Source: Mortierella alpina
Lineage: Eukaryota; Mortierellomycota; Mortierellomycetes; Mortierellales; Mortierellaceae
Direction of reading: 5' to 3'
DNA: 64,000 bases
Assembly: GCA_029449245.1 (NCBI GenBank)
Contig: JANATF010000008.1
Span: forward strand, 2,046,001-2,110,000
The position numbers and the translations under genes are program-made. Every line of letters starts with the position of its first letter. Positions within the stretch are counted from its first letter, which is position 1. Of the stretch, positions 21,701-31,320 are shown in pieces. The notes under the pieces are model-generated. The model was not told the DNA's origin and did not search any database. It was given only the letters and a program-made list of their open reading frames with translations.

Positions 21701-24155
21701 TGATTTCACCCGAAGGATCGCGCCCCACGTTTCGGCTGGTGATCTACACGGTGTCTTACTTGGTGCAACACAGCTCTTTAATCTGCTCTGCTCAGCGAGT
21801 CCCGGTCATTACGATGTGGCGGGTCTATACGGGGACATCGCGTCAGCCGATGACGTTGCGAGCACACCCGAAAATAAGGGCATGGTTTTTGCCGGATTTT
21901 TTGACATGAGGTTGATCGAAAAGATCTGCCAAGACCATGGATTCAGTTTCGGCCATCGGTATGTGTCGCTCACTATCTCTCCAAAGGCAAATGGCCTTGA
22001 GACAAGACGCGAGAAGGACCCTGACTAACGTCTTCTTTTTGGAATCATTTCTAGCATGATCTATGAGGACAAGCACACCCTGCATATGTCCGGTCCGCAG
22101 ATCAAGGGAGGCGACCGTCATCCTATCACAAGCACATTTGAAGCAAGAAGGAAAGCGGGGGGCAATGGAGAAACCGGGAAATGGCGCAGGGAGTTTCGAA
22201 AGAGTGGATTGACCAAAGAACAAGTTGAGGCTAGAGTGGACGAGGCAAATGCCGTGGTAGACACCAAAAAGGTGGAGCGTGAAGGCCCTCGAAAGCTCGT
22301 CACGGATCTCCGTAGGCAGTGCACCATGGCTAATCACCAGATCAAGCACAATACCCCCAACAACAAGTCGGCTTTGTTGGCGCAGCTGAAAGAGAAGCAG
22401 TACACGCTCCGACAAGCAGAGTTGCAATTTCAGAAAGTTGACAGAGCCTGGGATGATGCCAAAAAGGCGCGGAACTTCTGGAGCCGCATGCTGACAGGTG
22501 CCAAGACTACTGGCAAGGACAAGGCAAGCAGTGTTGGGCACGAGTCTCAAGAATACTTAACCAAGACCAAGCCCACGTGGGATCGACCATGCGCAGAGGA
22601 CACCCCACCCCGTTTGGACCTTCAGGAGCTTTTCGCGGGCCACCGCACAAAGACGACCACAAACCGCACCCGCATCGTGGTACCCTGGGCCGAGGATCCG
22701 GGCGTGAAGACCTTGTCGGAAAACGTATTTCAGACGGTCGAGGAACTTCAGGAATCCATTAACAGATACCATTTACTCATTGGTAAGTTCCTTGAATGAT
22801 TAATGCTTGAGGTTGACCGGCGACTGGGGCAAATTTAATTGAACTGATTTCGGTTCCTAGAACGTGAACCAGAGGTCCTCGAACCCCCACAAAAATGGAC
22901 CGAGCAATACCGCGAGCAGGCTCGTCACAGTGCGCAAAACATGAAAATTCCTAAAGCCCACAAGATTACAGCCAAGCAAATAGATGAGGTCTCGTTTGGT
23001 CGACGACAACGAAGGGTACGAGAACGACTCCTGGCGAAGGAGATGTACAAGGCTGCAAAGACTGGCCTGGAGAGCATCGCAAGACCCGAGGTCTCACTGG
23101 CAACTGCAACAACCATGGAGCATGTCGACGCCGCCGTCATGGCTCGCACAGCGGTCATCAAGGACATCCGCCTGTTCAACAGGGATCCCCTACTGTGCAA
23201 ACTCCGCCAAAGTACCCGCCACCGCACGAGGCGTAGTTGGAGCAGAATTACGAGCAGCATGCGGTCCGCGGCGGCCAGCCACACAATCCTGAGACTCACG
23301 CCGGAGGAGCAAGGAGTCGCGTGCATCGACCCGACCACGGGATATTGCTCCAGGTGCCAAAAGTATGAGGTTGGGAGGCATGGACACGCCACGGCGTTCT
23401 GCCACCCAACCCACTGCGTTCACACAACACCGGTCATTCGCCCAATTGCATTCACAGGCGCTGCTGGATCAGGAGTAGGTTCCCGACTACAAGGGAACTT
23501 TCGGCTAGGAGGTAGGAGAATTCGAGAGCAGAACCGGCAGTTTGGAGTGGTGGTCGTCACGAATGAGCACATGACATCCCAGACATGCTGCATCTGCTTC
23601 CAAAAGACACGCCCAGCACGGTCCCGGCGCCTAGTGGACGGAAAGCAAAAAGTCGTGAGCTTAGGCGGCGCTAAGGAATGTACAAATCCTGTATGTCCTG
23701 CTTTCAAAGTGGGCTATACAACCCGGCCGCGCGACACTCAAGCATGCGTCTGCATCGGTACCTCCGGTTTCTCGGCCCTGAATCTTGGTGGTGATGCTCC
23801 CCGGCACAAAGCACCTGTTGAGGGCATGTTGGTCGATAATGTGGATCAGAGTCAAAGTGAGAAGTACAAATGGGTCCAGGAGCAAGATCAGGCTGTGGAT
23901 ATGGAGCAGTGGCGCGAGCGGGTGCGGGAGCAAGATCAGGCTGTGGATATGGAGCAGTGGCGCGAGCAGGTCCGGGAGCAAGATCAGGCCGTGGATATGG
24001 AGCAGAGTCGGGACTTGGATAGGGGCAAGGAGCCGATAAAACCATTCAGGTCGTATATTCGACCACATGAACACCAGCCCACAGTCGCTGGAGTACAGAC
24101 CCGTCACCAACTCCCAGGTGGATCCATGGTGACTCCCGCAAGGGCTACAGCCTAG
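18741..24155 (+). CDS. large Fanzor/TnpB-like RuvC nuclease
   Basis: Five exons (18741-19696, 19810-20338, 20436-21958, 22055-22782, 22861-24155) join with perfect phase to 1676 residues. The C-terminal third carries the TnpB/Fanzor hallmarks: RuvC-I in VVPWAEDPGVKTLSE (Asp ~1217), an E in TNEHMTSQTC (~1481) where Fanzors have their relocated acidic residue, a zinc finger with CxxC (CCIC) and CTNPVC, and RuvC-III RPRDTQACVCIG (Asp ~1537). The region before it (YVPRRW...FFDMRLIEKICQDHGF...EDKHTLHMSG) resembles the wedge/linker part of large fungal Fanzor relatives. The first ~700 residues are uncharacterised, with a poly-Ser stretch and a basic ARKRRRG patch near 295 like a nuclear-localisation signal. 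Fanzors are eukaryotic OMEGA-type RNA-guided DNA nucleases spread by transposons. Intact catalytic residues suggest activity is possible, but guide RNA and element ends are not identified. An in-frame ATG 45 bp upstream (18696) is an alternative start. Confidence 0.8.
23880..24017 (+). repeat. 48-bp coding tandem repeat in the Fanzor-like C-terminus
   Basis: Three head-to-tail 48-bp units encode EQDQAVDMEQWRE(R/Q)VR, the last one truncated and diverged. They lie just after the RuvC-III/zinc-finger region and form a charged helix-like extension. Confidence 0.85.
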
Positions 24156-24402
24156 GTGAGCGCTTCTTCTGAAACACTCTCCAATTGCACTACAGTATAG
24201 TAATAACTAACCCAGTAAATCTCTTCCATACGCCAGACTGTATGTGTCGCTAGCTTGCGCAATTCACAACCCAAGACCTGGCGAAAAAGATTATCGACGA
24301 CGCCGTGATTTAAAACCTTGCTCTCAACGCTTTTTTCTTCTTTCTTTCACAATCACCCCCTTTTCTTTTCACACCACAGAAGTAGTAGCACGTCCTTCAA
24401 AA

Positions 24403-25224
24403 ATGACATTTTCTCGTCGTGTAGCCATCGTCACAGGAGCATCTCGTGGAATCGGTCGTGGCATCGCACTCCGGCTCGCCAAAGATGGGTTCAACATCGT
24501 CGTCAACTATCAGTCTAATATTGCCATGGCTCAGGAAGTTGTTGAAGAGATCGCAGCTCTGCCTGCCACTCACCTCCAAGAAAAAGCGGAACATGTCCGT
24601 GCTATCGCTGTTCAAGCTGACATTGGAAAGATGGAAGACGCTCAGCGACTTCTGGACCACACCATCGCATCCTTTGGCCGACTTGATATCCTCGTTCTGA
24701 ACGCCGCCTGGATCCAATTTATTGCGATACGCGACTTGACCGAGCAGTCGTATCTCGATGCCTTCGATACGAACGTCAAAGGACCTCTCTTTCTCTCCAA
24801 GATTGCCCAACCACATCTCGCCAAGGCTCAGGAAGAAGCTGCTGCCGTCCAGTCGGGAGGAAGCCCAATCGGGGGATCAAGAATTATCAGCATTTCATCC
24901 GTAACGGCCATCAGGACAGACATTAGCGAATCGAGGCTGCTTTATGCCATGACCAAGGGCGCTCTGAACCAGCTTACTCGCGTACTTGCCAAGGATCCAG
25001 ATTTCGGGGGCAAGGGCATTACAGTGAATGCAGTGGCACCCGGTCCTATCGATACAGATGCTCTGAGAACGTTGACCCAGTGGGATAGCCATGCATCCAA
25101 GAACCCTCAGAAACGCATTGGTCAAGCCGAGGATATTGCGGACGTGGTGTCATTCTTGGCAAGCAATGACTCCAGATGGGTGAATGGACACACTATGGTG
25201 GCCAGCGGTGGTGCAGTGGTTTAA
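24403..25224 (+). CDS. short-chain dehydrogenase/reductase (SDR)
   Basis: A single exon encodes 273 residues, the normal length of a classical SDR. It shows the NAD(P)-binding TGASRGIG (residues 11-18), NAA at 100-102, the catalytic Ser in ISISS (~165), and YAMTK with Tyr181 and Lys185, followed by VAPGPIDTD. These enzymes reduce or oxidise carbonyl/alcohol substrates with NAD(P)(H); the closest overall match is to 3-oxoacyl-ACP-reductase/glucose-dehydrogenase-like SDRs. A 20-residue Ala/Gly/Ser-rich insert before the catalytic Ser is unusual. The start at 24403 follows a pyrimidine-rich leader. It lies only 247 bp after the Fanzor-like gene on the same strand and is intron-less, unlike nearly all neighbours. 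Confidence 0.93.
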   Translation: MTFSRRVAIVTGASRGIGRGIALRLAKDGFNIVVNYQSNIAMAQEVVEEIAALPATHLQEKAEHVRAIAVQADIGKMEDAQRLLDHTIASFGRLDILVLNAAWIQFIAIRDLTEQSYLDAFDTNVKGPLFLSKIAQPHLAKAQEEAAAVQSGGSPIGGSRIISISSVTAIRTDISESRLLYAMTKGALNQLTRVLAKDPDFGGKGITVNAVAPGPIDTDALRTLTQWDSHASKNPQKRIGQAEDIADVVSFLASNDSRWVNGHTMVASGGAVV

Positions 25225-26143
25225 GCGATTTCGTCCTCATAACTAGCGTCCTCAGTTTTAAAACACTACGGTCAAGTAACAACTGTATTCGGAAAAAATA
25301 GAAAGAAAGGCGTGCTCCCTAACGGTTATTCCTCCTATGGTTGTCCATCTCAATGACCTACTACCGCTATTTCCTCCGTGTTGTTATACTCATAAATACT
25401 CCTCAGTCTCGAGCGTCGCCGCCGTGCCGTCTGCAGCTGTGTCATTGCGGTGGTCTGAGTTGGGCTGTAATTTTTTGCTTGAGTGCGCTCTCCTACGTCC
25501 CGAGGGCCGCTGCTGAGAAGCACTGACTGGCTCTTGTCGTGTTGAAGGGCCAATGTTGTTGTCCAATTGTGTACAAGTGGTACTACCTCCTCATCTCCAG
25601 TATATCCTCCAGATCCACCTCACCCAGTGTCCAACTGTTCTGTGCCTTGCTCTGCAGTATATCCGCGGGTTGCATCCACCCGTTCTCGAGAGGCGTACAA
25701 AGGTCCTGCTCCGATGCCGCATTACCCATAAACACCTGCGCAATTCCACCGCATGGACAGAATAATGGTCGCTGCCTCTAGGCCGCTAATTGTGCTGATT
25801 CGCCGAATGCTCCGTTACACAAGTCAATTCGAGGGCCATCGGAGTACAGCCTGTCCTCGCTCGCTTCCTAGAATCCCATTCCCTTCAGACTACCGTCCGT
25901 CCCAGAGCTGCTGCTTCCTGTAAAGGCGGAGCCCAAATTCATCCCTATCGCATACTCCGAGAGGTGTGCGCGACGTTGCAACCTCAGGATAGCACCTGCC
26001 TTCATGGCTTCTGGCGCTCTTGGTGCTGCGGTTGCCGGCGTCTGCTTCCTTGTGCTCTATTCTTGTTTCGACTGTCCATCCGCTACTTCCATTCCTTTCC
26101 TCCTTGCTTTGTTCCATGGTACCTGCTGAACTAGGTGATGTGT
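25225..26143. other. intergenic region, no gene seen
   Basis: About 0.9 kb of sequence with only short, overlapping open frames on both strands and no recognisable domain. It leads into the long pyrimidine-rich repeat. Confidence 0.45.
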
Positions 26144-26382
26144 ATTTTTTTTTCTTTTTTCTTTTTTTTTCTTGTTCTTGTTTTTGTTTTTGTTTTTGTT
26201 TTTGTTTTTGTTTTTTGTTTTTGTTCTTGTTCTTGTTCTTGTTCTTGTTCTTGTTCTTGTTCTTGTTCTTGTTCTTGTTCTTGTTCTTGTTTTTGTTTTT
26301 GTTCTTGTTTTTGTTCTTGTTCTTTTTCTCTTTTCTTTTTCTATTTTCTTCTTTCTTCTTTTCTTTTTTCTTTTTTCTTATT
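26144..26382. repeat. long (TTGTTC)/(TTGTTT) hexanucleotide array
   Basis: About 240 bp consisting almost only of T, with G or C at regular places: T-rich start, TTTTTG units, then about a dozen uninterrupted TTGTTC units, then a decayed T/C tail. One strand is therefore nearly purine-free except for the G. It is a variable-length repeat candidate and open in several frames only because of its composition. Confidence 0.9.
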
Positions 26383-26959
26383 CGCTTGATGGCCTCTATG
26401 GTGAGGCCAGTTTGACCGGCCGCTATGGGTGCTGGCTAGAGAGGTTAGGTAGAGTACGAGAGAGGGAAAAATTAGCTGTCCCCAAACCGCTGGTTTCCCC
26501 CACAAGAGCACCGTGCAAGACCCCAGAGACAGGCTGAGCCGGCTATCACACCACTGGAGGATGGTAGTCACCGACGTACTGCTCCCGTGAGTCCGGCTCT
26601 CTTTATTACCTAGGTTTTCCTTGGGTACGCGTGCAAGTGGCTGCCACAAACCCGCCCGCCAACGCCCGAGGAGTCATGACTCTTGCCGACGGACCTAAAA
26701 GAGAGAACGAACACCCAAAGAAACCCTCCCGCCACACACCCTCCTGCCCACATCCTGTGGTCCTCTTCCTGATATCCATGTCCTGCTCCTGCCACCCACG
26801 CCACAGCACACCACACCACTTAAGAAAGAAAAGAAAAACGGTTAGTAGTATTTGCTCCTGATACCAAGTCCTGATGGCCAAGTCCTGATGTCTACTTCCT
26901 GTCGTCCTGCCACCCCACCCCCACAGAGAGAAAAAAGAAAAAAAAAGACCTACCTGTTG
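26383..26959. other. low-complexity spacer with short direct repeats
   Basis: No gene is called. The stretch 26750-26930 carries repeated pieces such as TCCTGATGGCCAAG, TCCTGATGTCTAC and CCTGCCACCC. On the minus strand donor-like GTAG sites suggest it could be the 3' end of the uncertain spliced locus at 26960-27919. Confidence 0.35.
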
Positions 26960-27919
26960 TCATGACTCCAAGAACTCCCGTGGGCAGTTCACCGCGAACA
27001 CGTACTCTTCAAGGCCTAGGTGGAGACGGATATCACACAAGACAGCCGGCGGTCTCCATCCCCTCAGTGTGCTCAGGACCTTGTTTCAACTCAACCCCTC
27101 CCCAGGCCCATACACAGTGCCACTCGTGGGCCAGCGGCCTCACCAAGTGGTAAAGTATCAAGGGGACAGCTTACCTTTTGAGCCCCTCTCTCGTCCTCTC
27201 CCGGCCCCTCTCCCTCTTGGCCAGCACCCGTTGTTTGGGCGCGCGGCCGGTCGAGGTGTCCCGGTGGCCTGGGTGGCTCTGTCGCCGCGGCACCCTATTG
27301 TGTCAAAAAGCAAAAGTGAAAAAAAAAACGAAAATGATAACGCGAGATGAGAAACTGCTTTGCTGAAGCTTGAATGCTGAAAAAAAACAGTAAACAAACA
27401 ACACATTACCTTGTCCTTTCGCTGGTGCCGCGCGTGGTGGCCATGTTGGCCAGCTTGCCTCTCGGAAGAGGGACCCCATCATAGTGGTGTGGAGGCCGTC
27501 TCTATGAGTAAAAGTAAACAAATGAGAAAAAAGACGCGTCAAAAAAGTGTTTCTTGGGTAATTGGATCACATCGCACTCTTCTGAGACGCGAGAGAGTGG
27601 TGGCCTGCTTGCTGTCAGCCTCTTGTCAACAAACAGACAGGCTGGTAACGGCTCAAGGCACACCTGCCCATAGCTTTGCGAGTCGAGGTGAGACGCGTGA
27701 GCCATGAGACATAAACATTCTTACCAAGAGGGCGCCAATGTGCCCGCGGTTCTTGTGCGAGAATAGGAACAACCAGCTGCACCAAGCTGAAGTCTCGGGA
27801 GCAAGGCCGGGTATTGGGTTTGAAGCGTTGGCTAAATGAGCATGTAGAAGGGGAAGGTTGACTTGAAATGAAATGTGTGTGTGAGTGAGTGGGAGGTGAA
27901 GAGGGAAGGCTAAGCACAT
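26960..27919 (-). CDS. uncertain spliced hypothetical gene
   Basis: Four minus-strand exons (26960-27071, 27175-27294, 27410-27501, 27725-27919) with GT-AG borders and pyrimidine-rich acceptors join in phase to 172 codons with an ATG at 27919. The product is Arg-rich and low-complexity (RRPPHHYDG, KREAG-like basic runs) and ends VFAVNCPREFLES. No family is recognised, and the acceptor of the last exon was chosen partly to avoid a stop, so this could equally be a non-coding spliced transcript. It starts only about 10 bp after the end of the F-box gene on the same strand, which argues against an independent promoter. Confidence 0.2.
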
Positions 27920-27929
27920 TTTTATGGTT

Positions 27930-29180
27930 TCAGGGGCGGGACTCGCATTTTTTAATTCTTTGGAGATGTGCAAGCGCGTCTGCCACTCCTGCAGCCAGTT
28001 GAACAGAGACCCATTTGTGACCCGAGGGCATAAGGCATTCCACGACCTGGAGCGATTCTCGGTGATGTTTTTCGATAGCTTGGATCAGTGGAAGATCAGG
28101 AATCGAACCCTTGATGACTAACGACTGCAGGTTTGAAATTGCAGCTACAATCCGATCCAGTCCCGCGAGATAACCAAAAGACGAGAGTGTGAGGTCTTCG
28201 ATCGCACGGCAGGTCTTTACGAGGAGTCGCTCCAACACCTCCACCTCAGACTGCTTTCGAATCAGCACTCTCAGTGTGCGCAAGGCTGGACAAGGGCTCT
28301 TGACCTTTTCAAAAAACAACTTCATCTGGCCGACGCTGGAAAAGGATAGATCCTCGAGCCAAGGACAATCGATCATTGCCGCTGCAGGCTGAGGCCGGTC
28401 TACATTCAGATCCTCACCATCGTCCCACGACCTAGCACAAATCCCATCAAACCGGTCGTCATTCTCGCCCAGGGCACAAAGCACCTTTAACTTCGCGCCA
28501 CAGTTCTTCAAGGTCTCGGAAATAAGAGGGCCTTTGAACCAAAGTTCCTCCAGATGCTTCAAGTTGCCCAAGGCTTCCAGGAATGGGCGACCAGTCATGG
28601 GAACGCCCTTGATGACTCGTAGTCTGGGGTTCCTTCGCAACAAACTCAACACTGTCTGATCAAATTGATGCTTGTGCTCTTCCTCGTTTTCAAGCCAAAT
28701 TACATGTCCGGTAGTGGAATCGGGGGTTGAGATGAATCGCTCTGATTCTATCTGACCCAGACACAGTCGTTCGAGTTTCACACATCCAGGTCCAAGGTCC
28801 ATAAGCGATCGTGTGGATTGAGTTGCCATGGAGCGAATGAAATGACTGTACTTGTGGGCCATGGCATGCCCGCGACAGTCGCCATCTCCAAGATTGCGGT
28901 CTGGACATTGGTAATCATTAAAGCTTATGAGAAAAGACATGTAAGTTTGACGAAGTACCGGCATTTTTGAACCATAGAATGATGGTTTCAATTCTACTCA
29001 CAACTCTTCTTCGAGATGAACCATATCAAAATCCAGGACGGCCACATCCCGCCAGAGATGGGGAAGAAAATCATTGTACCATGTCTTACTGACGAGGAGA
29101 CATTGTCTCAGGTGTTTCGTGAGGAGATTTGCGGCTATTAGATTGATGACCTCTGGTATCTCGAAAATGATCAAGGGCAT
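27930..29180 (-). CDS. F-box/leucine-rich-repeat protein
   Basis: Two exons (27930-28923 and 29002-29180) join to 390 residues. Residues ~3-45 form an F-box (IFEIPEVINLIAANLLTKHLRQCLLVSKTWYNDFLPHLW pattern) that would bind Skp1 in an SCF ubiquitin ligase. The rest has irregular leucine-rich segments (LKHLEELWFKGP, CPALRTLRVLI, AIEDLTLSSFGYL, ISNLQSLVIKGS) expected to recognise a substrate. Such F-box/LRR genes are large, fast-evolving families in Mucoromycota, so the target cannot be predicted. The start at 29180 places the F-box at the N-terminus. Confidence 0.82.
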
Positions 29181-29637
29181 GGCGAGGACAAAGAGAGAGA
29201 AGGAGAGAGAGAGAGATGGTTCTTGACGTTTGTCAAGCTTTTATGCTGCATTTTTCCGATTGCGGCGGCAAAACGCAGCTTCAAGATCTTCGTAGGACGC
29301 GAACTTGATATTTTGTGAAGTCGCACTGGAACTGGAGGAAAAGACGAGACGATGGGTAGCAAGAACATGAAGCAAAGCATCCTGTGAGCATGCGGCATAC
29401 CTGGACCATGGTCCCCTCCGCGAGTCAGGGAAACGATCTTGTTCAACGGTTGCAGGTTGAGCACATGTAAATATATGTGGCTTTACAGACGATTGCCAAA
29501 AGGTCAGCTCGGCACGAAAATCTAGATGAGAATGGTCCCAGACAAAGTGTGGCAGCCAGTTTTATTTTTGTGGTTCAACGTTCCAGATTGTTCAAAGAGG
29601 GAAAACAGAACAAGAGAAAAAAAGACAAAACGCTGAT
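29181..29637. other. spacer between F-box gene and RPS7
   Basis: About 0.46 kb; promoter side of the F-box gene and 3' side of RPS7. A GAGAGA purine run lies at 29190-29216. No gene is seen. Confidence 0.45.
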
Positions 29638-30796
29638 TTATTCGGCGTGGTGAGCAGGGAACTCGAAGACGACCTCCTTTCCAGTCAAGCGACGGTAGAC
29701 AGCGCAGAAGGTATCGAGCTTGTACTCCAAGGAGGTAGAGTCCTTGGCATCGAGGAAGACCTTGATGATGCGCTTCTGGTCAGCCTGGACACGGGTGCGC
29801 TTGCCAGTGATCTCGGTGGGGTAGACCAGATCCTCCAAGAGCTTCTCGTGGACAGAGGTGAGAGTGCGGGAGCGGGGGCGCATCTGCTTAGCACGGGAGG
29901 TGCGGGTGGGCTTGGCCATGATGCGGCGCTGAGCAACAAAGACGACGTGGCGGTCAGAGAACTTCTTCTCGAGCTCACGGGTAAGTCTACAATCAATAAA
30001 AAGACGTCTTTGGGTTAGCACACTGTCTTGGTCTTCATCCGCTTCTTTCCTCCCGATCAGATATTCACGTTGATGGAAGGGTTATGGTGAGCAAATAATG
30101 TACCTCTGCTGGATCTTGTGGAAGGCCTTCAGCTGGGGAACGGGGACAAAGATGACGATGGCCTTCTTGCCGTTACCGGTCTCAACCTGATAGAAAAAAA
30201 TGAACGAGAGAAACACCAAGTTTGGTCAGCTAACAGTTCCTCTGTACACTGAGCTGAGAACCAGAAGTGATGATGAAAAGAAGTCCTGGTTGTGCTTCGA
30301 GTGTTTGCTTGTGCTAGTGGCAAAAAGGTCGTGAAGTGTCCTGAACACTGATTAAGTCTACGTCGACAGGAAGTGTCAAACCGCGATTACTTGTTGTAAA
30401 GATCCATTTGGCAAGCGGTTGTTTCCTTGTTGATGAATGAATGCCGAGTCAAGTCCTTCATTTCTCCTGGGATCAGAGGTTCAGCATGGAATATTCGCAC
30501 TGGCACTCAATCGCTGTCCGTGTAGATCCTGCTCATGAACAGCGACTTCCTGTGTACTATGTCGCCCTGTCCTTTTGCATCCTGCTACGTGCTGCATGCC
30601 CCGTCAAAAGTAGTACACCCTAAAAGGCACTCGGTAGTCGACTTGACAAACTCACCTCCTTGGCGCTGGAGATCTGAAGAGGCTTGAGCTCCTTCTTCAG
30701 GTCATTGACGTTGTTCTCCAGGTCGAAGAGAGCCTGAGCAACAGAGAGCTCAATCTCATCAGCGGGGCCGTTCTTGGCAATCTTGTGGCTGGCCAT
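29638..30796 (-). CDS. rps7: 40S ribosomal protein S7 (eS7)
   Basis: Three exons (29638-29986, 30104-30186, 30656-30796) join to 190 residues, the normal size for eS7. Recognisable segments are [65 protein letters not shown], the basic [24 protein letters not shown] and [15 protein letters not shown]. The protein is part of the small ribosomal subunit. The ATG at 30796 gives [11 protein letters not shown]. The second intron is 469 nt, much longer than others here, as is often seen in ribosomal-protein genes. Confidence 0.97.
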
Positions 30797-31320
30797 GATG
30801 TCTATGAGCAGGGCGACAACCAGAGTCATGCATGGTTTGGGTTGGTTGTTGTTGTGATGTTTTTTAGATTTGCGGAAAGTTGATTTGATGATGGTCCAGA
30901 TTCAGAGGCGATGGGTCCGATTGTCCAGAGTTGTTTGCATCCAGTGAAAAAAAGAGTTCCAAGATTCCGTGCAAGTCGAGCAAAGTGTTCCCGAAGTCGG
31001 TTCAAAGTGGCGCGCGAGGTTGGTAAGTAAATGAAACAGCCGATAGATGGGTAAAAGACAGAAGCAGCATGGTTAGTGGCCTGGTTCGCTCGATGGATGG
31101 ATGGCTACAAAGGCATCCGGTGCGGATGGATCAATCAACAATTTTTCTCCCTAGTGTGCCCATACAAATGAGGAGTGAAAGAAGGAACAATCACGCTGAG
31201 GGACGTCCCTCTTTAAAAATGGCGAGTGCAGTGACTTGTTATCAATAATTTCATAGAGCAAAATTGTTCATTCGAACATGTTCATGTGTGTATCTTTCGC
31301 CGTTTGCTGCTGCACTCTAG
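30797..31320. promoter_or_regulatory. RPS7 promoter and 3' region of HSP104
   Basis: The 524-bp gap lies upstream of RPS7 and downstream of HSP104. It includes GTTGTTGTTGTG and GATGGATGGATGG simple runs. No unambiguous promoter element is seen. Confidence 0.4.

Noticed and set aside
18141-24402. Terminal inverted repeats or target duplications around the Fanzor-like gene
   Set aside because: Visual comparison of both flanks gave only short chance matches (for example ACTACAGTA near 24191 and ATACAGTAG near 18230).
26150-26400. Three overlapping frames encoding Phe/Leu, Val/Leu or Cys/Ser repeats
   Set aside because: They exist only because the hexanucleotide repeat lacks stop codons; they have no flanking gene structure.
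30187-30655. C/D-box snoRNA in the long RPS7 intron
   Set aside because: A GTGATGA box and CTGA boxes can be found, but on the strand opposite to the host gene and without a terminal stem; not convincing.
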